A DNA stretch of 64,000 nucleotides from Albidovulum sp. (lineage in GTDB: Bacteria; Pseudomonadota; Alphaproteobacteria; Rhodobacterales; Rhodobacteraceae): contig JACKKB010000006.1 of the NCBI GenBank assembly GCA_020637635.1, positions 62,001-126,000 of the forward strand. Direction: 5' to 3'. The position numbers and the translations under genes were made by a program. The notes under the pieces are model-generated. The model was not told the origin of the DNA and ran no database searches. It saw nothing but the letters and a program-made list of their open reading frames with translations. Positions 18,816-26,002 of the stretch are shown one piece after another; positions within the stretch are counted from its first letter, which is position 1; the number at the start of each line of letters is the position of its first letter.

Positions 18816-19085
18816 TTATTCGGCTGCCTTCGCCGCGGGAAGGACGGAAATGAAGGTGCGGCCCTTCAGTCCCTTGCGGAAGGTCACGTGGCCCTCGGCG
18901 GTGGCGAAGATCGTGTGATCGCGCCCCATGCCGACGCCTTCACCCGGCCACCAGGTGGTGCCGCGCTGGCGCACGATGATCGCGCCCGGCTGGGCGGACT
19001 GGCCGCCAAAGAGCTTCACGCCGAGACGGCGGCCGGCGCTGTCGCGGCCGTTGCGGGAGGAACCGCCTGCCTTCTTGTGTGCCAT
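18816..19085 (-). CDS. rpmA: 50S ribosomal protein L27
   Basis: An 89-residue L27. It starts [16 protein letters not shown], the standard mature N terminus that reaches the peptidyl-transferase centre, so there is no Firmicutes-type cleaved extension. [11 protein letters not shown] and I-I-V-R-Q-R-G-T follow as in all L27. It is 6 bp downstream of rplU and ends in a clear terminator. Confidence 0.98.
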   Translation of the reverse strand: MAHKKAGGSSRNGRDSAGRRLGVKLFGGQSAQPGAIIVRQRGTTWWPGEGVGMGRDHTIFATAEGHVTFRKGLKGRTFISVLPAAKAAE

Positions 19086-19091
19086 GGGGTG

Positions 19092-19592
19092 TTACTCCTT
19101 CGTCTTGGCCGCGGCCTTCCGGGCCGGGGCTGTCTTCGGGGCCGGCTTCGTCGCCGGGGCCGGCTTCGTCGCCGGGGCCGCTTTCGACTCGGCCTTCCCG
19201 GCCGGAGCGGCGGTGTCGTGTGCCGCGACGCGGGCGGCAGCGGTGCCGATCGCTTCCTTCACGCCCGATTTCTCGGCGCCGGAGGCAAGGATGTCGGTCA
19301 CGCGCAGGAGCGTCAGCTTCTGGCGGTGGCCGCGGGTACGCTGCGAGGAATGCTTGCGGCGCCGCTTCCAGAAGGTGATCACCTTGTCGGCCTTGATCTC
19401 GTCGATGACCTCGGCCTGCACGGCCGCGCCCTTCACGGTGGGCGTGCCGAGCACCGGGCTGTCGCCGCCGACCATGAGAATCTCGTTGAACTGGACTTTG
19501 TCGCCAGCTTCGGCCGCAATCAGTTCCACGCGCAGCACGTCGCCCGCCTGAACCTTGTATTGCTTGCCGCCCGTCTTGAGGACCGCGAACAT
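19092..19592 (-). CDS. rplU: 50S ribosomal protein L21 with a long Lys/Ala/Pro C-terminal tail
   Basis: A 166-residue L21. The first about 100 residues are standard (M-F-A-V-L-K-T-G-G-K-Q-Y-K-V, then K-R-R-R-K-H-S-S-Q-R-T-R-G-H-R-Q at about 74-90). About 65 extra residues follow: a short helical part and a tail of repeated A-P-A-T-K-P units ending in K-T-K-E, resembling histone-H1-like basic tails. Ordinary L21 is about 103 residues. The extension occurs in related alphaproteobacteria and is predicted to be disordered, probably on the ribosome surface. Confidence 0.97.
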   Translation of the reverse strand: MFAVLKTGGKQYKVQAGDVLRVELIAAEAGDKVQFNEILMVGGDSPVLGTPTVKGAAVQAEVIDEIKADKVITFWKRRRKHSSQRTRGHRQKLTLLRVTDILASGAEKSGVKEAIGTAAARVAAHDTAAPAGKAESKAAPATKPAPATKPAPKTAPARKAAAKTKE

Positions 19593-19740
19593 GGGTCTTT
19601 CCTTCGTTTCTGCCGCGCCCTGTGGCCCCGGATCTCCGGCGTTTCGGGGGGCTCCCCCGCCTCGGACAGCGCGCCCCTTTCGGGACGTGTGTTCAAAAGT
19701 GACAATCCCGGCCGGGCCAGACGACCCGCCGGGATGCGGG

Positions 19741-19769
19741 CTTATCGGGCAGGAGGCCGCGAAAGTCAA
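19741..19769 (-). promoter_or_regulatory. Candidate sigma70-type promoter of rplU-rpmA
   Basis: Minus-strand TTGACT, 17-bp spacer, GATAAG, followed by CCCGC. It lies 149 bp before rplU. The same sequence arrangement lies ahead of rplM (5617-5645). Confidence 0.6.
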
Positions 19770-19874
19770 GCGCCCGGCGCGGGGTATTCTCGCGCTCCGC
19801 GGCGCCCGCGCCGGCTTGCCGCGCGGCGTCGCGGGCGTCTATCGTCGGGGCGCGGCAGCAAGGGAGATCCGGCT

Positions 19875-20261
19875 ATGGAACGGTTCGGCGGCGGATGCCT
19901 CTGCGGTGCGGTCAGGGTCGAGGCACGGGGACTGCCCGACCGGGTCGGCATCTGTCATTGCAGCGACTGCCGGCGGCACCATGGCGCGCTATTCTACGCC
20001 GCGGCGATCTATCCCGCGGGCGCCGTGAGCGTGACGGGAGAGACGGCGGAGTATCAGGGGCGGCATTTCTGCCCGCGCTGCGGCTCGTCCGTCTTCGCGC
20101 GCACGGGCGCGGAGATCGAGCTGCATCTCGGCGCGCTCGACGCGCCCGGGGCGCTGGTCCCGGAATACGAATGCTGGACGGTGCGGCGCCTGCCCTGGCT
20201 GCCGCCCTTCCCGGTCCGTGCGCGCCATGATCGCGACCGGCTCCCCAGGGCGCCTCAGTAG
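19875..20261 (+). CDS. GFA-family (glutathione-dependent formaldehyde-activating-like) zinc protein
   Basis: A 128-residue protein with the GFA zinc signature: G-G-C-L-C-G-A-V at 7-14, C-H-C-S-D-C-R-R at about 35-42 and F-C-P-R-C-G-S-S at about 75-82. Most members outside methylotrophs have no demonstrated formaldehyde activity; they bind two zinc ions. It overlaps the convergent alcohol dehydrogenase by 7 bp at the 3' end. The iron-dependent alcohol dehydrogenase next door would fit an aldehyde/alcohol theme, but this is only proximity. Confidence 0.88.
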   Translation: MERFGGGCLCGAVRVEARGLPDRVGICHCSDCRRHHGALFYAAAIYPAGAVSVTGETAEYQGRHFCPRCGSSVFARTGAEIELHLGALDAPGALVPEYECWTVRRLPWLPPFPVRARHDRDRLPRAPQ

Positions 20262-21412
20262 GCGGCGCGGTAGATCGCGAGCGCATCGGCCTCGTCGAGC
20301 GGGCGGGGGTTGTTCACCAGAAGCCGGGTCTGGTTCATCGCCTCGGCGGCAAGCCCGGGCAGCGCGCTTTCGGGGATGTTCATCGCCGCGAGCCGCACCG
20401 GCAGGCCGCAGTCGCGGGCAAGCCCTGCGATCCGGTCGCAGAAGGCGGCCGCCCGCGCCTGCCCCTCGTGGCGGGCGAGATCGGGAAAGGCGTGCGGCGC
20501 GAGCTCGGCATAGGGTTCGGGCGCGGTGACGCAGTTGAAGCGCAGCACATGCGGCAGGACAAGCGCGTTCGAGAGCCCGTGCGGGATGTGGAAATGTCCG
20601 CCGAGCGGATAGGCGAGCGCGTGGACGGCCGCGACGGGGGAATTGGCGAATGCCTGGCCGGCGAGCATCGAGCCAAGGAGCATGTCGGCGCGCGCCGCGG
20701 CATCCTTGCCGGTGTGCACGGCGGTCAGGATCGCCCCGCCCATGAGGCGCAGCGCCTGCAAGGCAAGCTGCCGCGACAGGGGGTTGTTGTTCGGGCTCGC
20801 CGAGGCATAGGCCTCGATCGCATGGACCATGGCGTCGATGCCGGTCGCGGCGGTGATCGCCGGCGGCAGGCCATGGGTGAGCTCGGGGTCGAGCAGCGCC
20901 ACGTCGGGCAGGAGATGCGGGCTGACGACGCCCATCTTTTCCCGCCGCCCGGTCGTGACGATGGCGATCGGCGTCACCTCGGACCCGGTGCCCGCCGTCG
21001 TCGGGACGAGGATCAGCGGCAGGCGCGGCCCCCGGGCGCGGCCGACGCCGTAGATCTCGCCCAGCGTCTCGGACCCCGGTGCGAGGAGTGCCGCGAGCTT
21101 GGCCACGTCGAGCGAGGAGCCGCCGCCGAGGCCGATGACGCCGAGGGCACCCGACGCGCGGGCCGCGGCGACGGCAGCCCCGATCACGGCCTCGGGCGGA
21201 TCGGCACTCACCCCGTCGAAGAGCGTGGCGGTGACGCCGGCGGCGGCCAGCGCCGCGAGCGCGCGCGCGACGATGCCGGTCGCCTGCAGCCCGGGATCGG
21301 TGACGACAAGGGTCCGGGTGCCGATCGTGCTCTGCGCGATGGCGCCGATCTCGCTCAGGGACCCGGCGCCGAAACACAGCGATTTCGCGGTGTTGAAGGT
21401 GAACGCGGTCAT
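20255..21412 (-). CDS. Iron-containing alcohol dehydrogenase
   Basis: A 385-residue group III alcohol dehydrogenase, NAD(P)-dependent. The G-G-G-S-S-L-D-V-A-K nucleotide motif is at about 94-103 and metal ligands are in the region D-A-M-V-H-A-I-E-A-Y (about 190-200) and H-A-L-A-Y-P-L-G-G-H-F-H-I-P-H-G (about 260-275). Its ATG overlaps the stop of the thioesterase upstream (ATGA). The last of four tandem 15-bp repeats in that upstream gene provides the GGGGAGG ribosome binding site 8 nt before the start. The substrate cannot be named. Confidence 0.93.
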   Translation of the reverse strand: MTAFTFNTAKSLCFGAGSLSEIGAIAQSTIGTRTLVVTDPGLQATGIVARALAALAAAGVTATLFDGVSADPPEAVIGAAVAAARASGALGVIGLGGGSSLDVAKLAALLAPGSETLGEIYGVGRARGPRLPLILVPTTAGTGSEVTPIAIVTTGRREKMGVVSPHLLPDVALLDPELTHGLPPAITAATGIDAMVHAIEAYASASPNNNPLSRQLALQALRLMGGAILTAVHTGKDAAARADMLLGSMLAGQAFANSPVAAVHALAYPLGGHFHIPHGLSNALVLPHVLRFNCVTAPEPYAELAPHAFPDLARHEGQARAAAFCDRIAGLARDCGLPVRLAAMNIPESALPGLAAEAMNQTRLLVNNPRPLDEADALAIYRAAY

Positions 21413-21927
21413 GGATCCGGCCTCCCCGTGGCTGGCCTCCCCGTGGCTGGCCTCCCCGTGGCTGGCCTCCCCGTGGCTGGTTTCCCCTTCGCCGGCGGGC
21501 GGCGGAGCATCTCGAACGCCTCGCGCCGCGCCGGTTCGATCGGATGCGGCCGGTGCCCGTCGCGGGTCACATAGACATGAACGAAGAAGCCCTCGGCCGC
21601 CGCCAGATCCTCGTCGTTGCGGAAAAGGCCGATCTCGAAGCGGACCGAGCTGGTGCCGAGATGGCCGAGCCTCAGCCCGGCCATGACCCGGTCGGGAAAG
21701 GCCATCTCGGCGTGATAGCGGCAGCCGGTCTCGACGACGAGGCCGAAGGTCTCGCTCCGCACCGGATCGAGCAGGCCCGCCTCGACCAGCCAGCCGTTCA
21801 CGGCGGTGTCGAAGAGCGCATAGTGCACGACGTTGTTCAGATGGCCATAGCAGTCGTTGTCCATCCAGCGCGTAGCCAGAGGACGGAAGAGCGCATAGTC
21901 GGCGCGGCGGGCGCGCGGGGCGGTCAT
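21409..21927 (-). CDS. Acyl-CoA thioesterase, 4-hydroxybenzoyl-CoA thioesterase (4HBT) type
   Basis: A 172-residue hotdog thioesterase. The 4HBT motif W-M-D-N-D-C-Y-G-H-L-N-N is at about 22-33 (Asp catalytic). The enzyme ends naturally at about residue 150; the last about 22 residues are P-A-T-G-R repeated four times, encoded by four perfect 15-bp repeats, then a stop that overlaps the ADH start. The start at 21927 is the first ATG; an upstream in-frame start would add non-homologous residues. The tail is probably disordered. Confidence 0.88.
   Translation of the reverse strand: MTAPRARRADYALFRPLATRWMDNDCYGHLNNVVHYALFDTAVNGWLVEAGLLDPVRSETFGLVVETGCRYHAEMAFPDRVMAGLRLGHLGTSSVRFEIGLFRNDEDLAAAEGFFVHVYVTRDGHRPHPIEPARREAFEMLRRPPAKGKPATGRPATGRPATGRPATGRPDP
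21421..21480 (-). repeat. Four perfect 15-bp tandem repeats at the thioesterase/ADH junction
   Basis: The 15-bp unit CCTCCCCGTGGCTGG (plus strand) occurs four times without a mismatch at 21421, 21436, 21451 and 21466. In the minus-strand frame it codes P-A-T-G-R. Each unit contains GGGGAGG on the mRNA, a good Shine-Dalgarno sequence; the copy nearest the ADH start is 8 nt from its ATG. Confidence 0.95.
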
Positions 21928-22498
21928 GGCGGAACCTCGCTCGGGCAAGCGGCGGGGCGGTTCGGTTGCGGCGGCAAGCTGCCCCGGCCCCGCCACTATG
22001 CGGCATTCGCCACCGAAGGCAACGCCGTCGGTCCGGGGGGGAGGAGATGGGTCTGCCCGGGGGCTGCCTGGGATCTGCCTGGGGGGGCGGTCTGGGGGCT
22101 ACCTTGGGGGACCTGGCGGGGGGTCCGCTCGGGTCGCCGCCCGCGGCAGCGGCCCGCAGGCGCCGAGCCCTGCGGCACCCGCGGACGCGGGCGATGAGCG
22201 TCCGCAGCGCGAAATGGCCGGGTCGGGCACCGCCCGGGGCGCGGCGCGGGGCCGGCGGACGGCCCGGACGTCGCGAACCTCAAGGGCAACCACAGCGCCT
22301 GCCATGGCCGTCCTTCGCAAGGCGCCTTGCCGCTCCGGGCGGGGTCCGGCGTCGGCCGTCGTCGGCAGGCGCCTCGACAGACCGGAGCGAACCACGCCCG
22401 CACGGGGTCTGGCAGGACCTTCCGCGCCGGCGAGGCCTTGGCGACATGCACCGCGGCGGGGACGGACCCCTGCCCCCGCGCGCGCGATTCCGCCCGCC
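21928..22498. other. 571-bp gap without a gene, containing a G-run tract
   Basis: No reading frame here has a convincing start, SD and protein-like composition. Positions about 22035-22130 on the plus strand contain many runs of four to seven G separated by 4-15 bases, a pattern able to form G-quadruplexes. The rest is GC-rich with no hairpin followed by T-run. It contains the promoter of the thioesterase-ADH pair but I cannot place it. Confidence 0.6.
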
Positions 22499-24430
22499 TC
22501 AGGCCGCGGCGCGGTGCTCTCTGGAAATGCGCTCGGCCTCGCGGCCGAAGATCTCCTCGTAGTGATCGAAGCTCGCCTCGTGCCAGGCGGTGCCCTGGGT
22601 GGCCGAGCCGAGCCCCTGCACGAGATCGTCCTCGGCCGAGGCCGGCAGGAGCGCGCGGAAGACATCCCAGCCGCGGAAGAGCGGATCGCGGTCGAAGCCC
22701 AGCACCTGCCCCTTCAGGGTCGAGACGAGCGAGACCATCGCCCCGGAATAGACCGAGGGCACGTGGATCTCGATCCGGTCGACCGGCTGCAGCAGCACCG
22801 GCCCGGCCTTGGGCAGCGCCTCGCGCAGCGCCATGCGCCCGGCGGTGCGGAAGGCGTAGTCGGAACTGTCGACGGCGTGGTGCTTGCCGTCGGTGAGCGT
22901 GATCGCCAGATCGGTGACCGGAAAGCCGAGCGGCCCCTCGCCCAGCGCCTCGCGCGCGCCCTCCTCGACCGAGGGGATGTAGTTGCGCGGCACGGCGCCG
23001 CCCTTCACCGTCTCGGCGAAGGTCACGCCCTCGCCGCGCAGGCGCGGCTCCAGCGTGATCGCGACATCGGCGAACTGGCCGGCGCCGCCAGATTGCTTGC
23101 GATGGCGGTAATGTTCCTCGACCCGGGCCGAGACGGTCTCGCGGTAGCGCGTTCCCAACACCCGCGGCTCGACCTCGATGCCGAAATCGTCGGCGAGCAC
23201 GCGCATCACCTCGCGCAGGTGGATGGGCCCCTGCAGGTGCAGGACGGCATGGCCTGTCAGCGCGTCCTGGCCGAGGCTCAGCATCGGGTCGACCTCGGCG
23301 AGCCGCGTCAGCGCCGCCGAGAGGCGGGCGTCGTCACGATCATGGACGGGGGTGACGATCCGGGCCAGCGCCGGCGCGCAGCCCTTCCCCCAGTCGGGCG
23401 CGGGCAGGACCGCCGCCTCCGAGAAGACGGCGCCCGCGCGCAGCTGATCGCATTTCACGGTGATGCCGATCTCCCCCGGCTCCAGCCGGTCGAGCCCGGT
23501 CTTGCCGGCGATCGCGGCGAGCCCGCCGACACTGTCGCCGCCGAGCCGCGCGCCGGTCGCAAGCGGCGCGCCGAGCGCACGCACCAGGATGCATTTGCCG
23601 AGATGCTTGCGGTTCTCGGCATGAAAGCCCACCGCCCTGAGGCCGTCCGCGCCGATCCGCGCCGCCAGGGCCTCGGCACCCGGGGCCTCGTGGCGCAGGG
23701 CCTTCATCAGCCGCATGACCCCGTTCGCATGACTCGCCGCACCGAGAAAGGCCGGCATCAGCACGCTGTCCTGCGTCTCGCGCCGGGCGATCTCGAAAAG
23801 CGCGCCGGTGGCCGGCTCGTGATCCTCGATCAGCTCTTCCAGCAGCGCGTCGTCATAGTCGGACATCTGTTCGAGAAGCTCGGCGCGGGCCTCGTGCTCG
23901 CGCGCCGCCTCGGCCTTGGGCACCGCGACAAGCGTCGAGGGCGCACCCTCGCGATAGCGCCAGGCGCGTTCGGAGATGAGGTCGATGGCGCCGACGATCC
24001 TTCCGCCCTCGCGAATCGGGATCTGGCGCAGAACGATCTTGTGGCCGGTGTAGCCCTGCAGCGCGGCGACGATGTCGCGCACGCGCCCCTTGGGCGCATC
24101 GATGCGATTGATGAAGATGAAGCAGGGCGTGCCGGCGGCCTCGATGGCGCGGAGCCACGGCGCGGCCAGCACCGCCTCGTCGGGGTCCGGCGCCACGCAG
24201 AGCACCACCGCGTCCGAGGCCAGGAGCGGAGCCGCGGCCATGCGCGCGTGTTCGGGGCCGCCCGACATGTCGATGGCGCACCAGTCCTCGTCCATGAAGC
24301 GGAAGCGCGTGAGGGCCAGGTGGCCGGCGGTCTCGGTCCGGGGCGGTTCGCCACCGTCGAGCTGGGCGAGCTGCTTCGCGAGCTCGGTCTTGCCCGACTG
24401 CGACGGCCCCATGATTGTGATGCAGCGCAT
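22499..24430 (-). CDS. Elongation factor G-like GTPase (paralogue of FusA)
   Basis: A 643-residue translational-GTPase-family protein. G1 is G-P-S-Q-S-G-K-T at 8-15. G3 is D-M-S-G at 54-57 instead of the usual D-T-P-G-H, and G4 is N-R-I-D at 108-111 instead of N-K-x-D. Domains II-V can be followed, including the R-H-R-K-Q-S-G-G-A-G-Q-F segment of domain IV/V. It is shorter than EF-G (about 690-700) and lacks a tufA or rpsL neighbour, so it is not the housekeeping fusA. Altered G3 and G4 suggest changed GTP turnover. Function unknown. Confidence 0.88.
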   Translation of the reverse strand: MRCITIMGPSQSGKTELAKQLAQLDGGEPPRTETAGHLALTRFRFMDEDWCAIDMSGGPEHARMAAAPLLASDAVVLCVAPDPDEAVLAAPWLRAIEAAGTPCFIFINRIDAPKGRVRDIVAALQGYTGHKIVLRQIPIREGGRIVGAIDLISERAWRYREGAPSTLVAVPKAEAAREHEARAELLEQMSDYDDALLEELIEDHEPATGALFEIARRETQDSVLMPAFLGAASHANGVMRLMKALRHEAPGAEALAARIGADGLRAVGFHAENRKHLGKCILVRALGAPLATGARLGGDSVGGLAAIAGKTGLDRLEPGEIGITVKCDQLRAGAVFSEAAVLPAPDWGKGCAPALARIVTPVHDRDDARLSAALTRLAEVDPMLSLGQDALTGHAVLHLQGPIHLREVMRVLADDFGIEVEPRVLGTRYRETVSARVEEHYRHRKQSGGAGQFADVAITLEPRLRGEGVTFAETVKGGAVPRNYIPSVEEGAREALGEGPLGFPVTDLAITLTDGKHHAVDSSDYAFRTAGRMALREALPKAGPVLLQPVDRIEIHVPSVYSGAMVSLVSTLKGQVLGFDRDPLFRGWDVFRALLPASAEDDLVQGLGSATQGTAWHEASFDHYEEIFGREAERISREHRAAA

Positions 24431-24600
24431 GAACGCCTCCCCTCCGGCATGGTTCGGGCGCGGCAGAAGTGCCGTCCCCCATGCCGCCGGGGACTGTGCG
24501 CCCGCGCCGTTTGACTGTCGGCCGGGATCGGCCCGGGGTCAAGGACCAGCCGCGCCGGGCGGGCATTTCCGGACCGCCGGGCGCGGCCTCTGCCGCGCGT

Positions 24601-24687
24601 CTGCTACCTGCCGCTGAACCGCGGCGGGCCTGCTACCTGCCGCTGAACCGCGGCGGGCCTGCTACCTGCCGCTGAACCGCGGCGGGC
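24601..24687 (-). repeat. Three perfect 29-bp tandem repeats covering the end of a crotonase gene
   Basis: Identical 29-bp units occupy 24601-24629, 24630-24658 and 24659-24687. The third unit contains the last codons and the TAG stop of the enoyl-CoA hydratase gene (stop at 24662-24664). The first two are downstream copies, each with the same stop-codon sequence. The period is not a multiple of three. Confidence 0.95.
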
Positions 24688-25438
24688 GCTTTTCGAGAAA
24701 GGCGCTGACGCCTTCGCGGAAATCCGCGGTCCGGCCGCATTCGCCCTGAAGCCGCGCCTCGAGCGCGAGCTGGGCGTCGAGCCCGCCGGCGAAGCTTGCC
24801 CTGAGCGCCTCCTTCACGCGGGCATAGGCCGCCGTCGGACCGCTGGCGAGATGGGCGGCCCGGGCTCGCCAGCGGGCATCAAAATCTTCGTCGGGCACGG
24901 CTTCCCAGATCATCCCCCAGCCGGCCGCGCGCGCCGCCGGGATCGGCTCGGCAAAAAGCGCCGCGCCCATCGCGCGGGCCATGCCGACGGCGCGCGGCAG
25001 GCTGTGGGTGCCGCCGGCATCGGGGATGAGGCCGATGCGGGTGAAGGCCTGGATGAAGCTCGCGCTTTCGGCCGCGATGACGACATCGGCGGCAAGCGCG
25101 AGATTGGCGCCGGCGCCGGCAGCGACACCGTTGACCGCCGCGATGACCGGCAGCGGCACCGCGAGGATCGCGCGCAACATCGGCTCGTATTCCTCGGCCA
25201 GCGTGCGTTCGACATCGAAACTGCCATCGGCAGCACCGTCGCCGAGGTCCTGGCCCGAACAGAAGGCGCGGCCGGCACCGGTCAGCACGATCACCCGCGC
25301 ACTCTCCGCCGCCTCGGTCACAGCGGCGGTGATCTCGGCCCGCATGGTGCGGTTCAGCGCGTTCATCATCGCGGGCCGGTTCAGCGTGATGACCGCCACC
25401 CCGTCCCGCAGGTCATAGCCGATCGTTTGATGGTTCAT
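24662..25438 (-). CDS. Enoyl-CoA hydratase/isomerase (PaaG-like crotonase)
   Basis: A 258-residue crotonase. Seen: G-R-A-F-C-S-G-Q-D-L-G at about 59-69 (first oxyanion strand), N-G-V-A-A-G-A-G-A-N-L-A-L at about 107-119, and F-T-R-I-G-L-I-P-D-A-G-G-T-H at about 135-148. The aspartate in I-P-D-A-G-G is the residue used by PaaG-type isomerases, so a 2-(1,2-epoxy-phenyl)acetyl-CoA isomerase-like activity is likely; no paa genes flank it. Its 3' end is triplicated as a 29-bp tandem repeat, which leaves the stop unchanged. Confidence 0.9.
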   Translation of the reverse strand: MNHQTIGYDLRDGVAVITLNRPAMMNALNRTMRAEITAAVTEAAESARVIVLTGAGRAFCSGQDLGDGAADGSFDVERTLAEEYEPMLRAILAVPLPVIAAVNGVAAGAGANLALAADVVIAAESASFIQAFTRIGLIPDAGGTHSLPRAVGMARAMGAALFAEPIPAARAAGWGMIWEAVPDEDFDARWRARAAHLASGPTAAYARVKEALRASFAGGLDAQLALEARLQGECGRTADFREGVSAFLEKRPPRFSGR

Positions 25439-25504
25439 TGTCGCCTCCCTCGCCCCGGGCGCAGAGTAGCGTGACGGGCGGGCGGGCAAAGCCCCGACGC
25501 GGCG

Positions 25505-26002
25505 TCACTCCTTCATGAGTTCCGCGATCCGCGCCTCTTCCGCGGCGCTGAGCGGCGCCGGGGCGCCATCGGGCTGGCGCTGGCGGCGGCGGAGATAGGC
25601 CGCCGCGCCACCAAGGCCGAGAAGCAGCATCGCCGGCCCCGCGACCCAGAGAAGCAGGTTGGCCCCGGTCGCGCGCGGCTCGAAGAGAACGAACTCACCG
25701 AACCGGTCGACGATGTAGTCGATCACCTGAGCGTCGCTGTCGCCCGCCGTCAGTCTCTCGCGCACCACGAGGCGCAGCTCGCGCGAGACGGGCGCATTCG
25801 ATTCGTCGATGTTCTCGCCCTGGCAGACCGGACAGCGGAGCTTTGCCGAGATCGCCCGCGCGCGGGCCTCGAGCACGGGATCGCCCAGAACCTCGTCGGG
25901 CTGCACGGCAAGCGCGCTCGACAGGAGCGGCGCCGGCGCCGGCCCCAGGGAGACTGCCAGGGCGATCAGGAACGCCGGCGGCAGGATGCGCGGCAGCCTC
26001 AT
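25505..26002 (-). CDS. ccmH: Cytochrome c-type biogenesis protein CcmH (CycL, thiol-reducing subunit)
   Basis: A 165-residue periplasm-facing protein with a signal peptide/anchor at residues 1-31, the redox motif L-R-C-P-V-C (Cys57 and Cys60) and a C-terminal transmembrane helix at about 117-138. It keeps apocytochrome c haem-binding cysteines reduced before ligation by CcmF. Its ATG overlaps the ccmF stop by 4 bp (ATGA). No CcmI domain is fused. Confidence 0.95.
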   Translation of the reverse strand: MRLPRILPPAFLIALAVSLGPAPAPLLSSALAVQPDEVLGDPVLEARARAISAKLRCPVCQGENIDESNAPVSRELRLVVRERLTAGDSDAQVIDYIVDRFGEFVLFEPRATGANLLLWVAGPAMLLLGLGGAAAYLRRRQRQPDGAPAPLSAAEEARIAELMKE

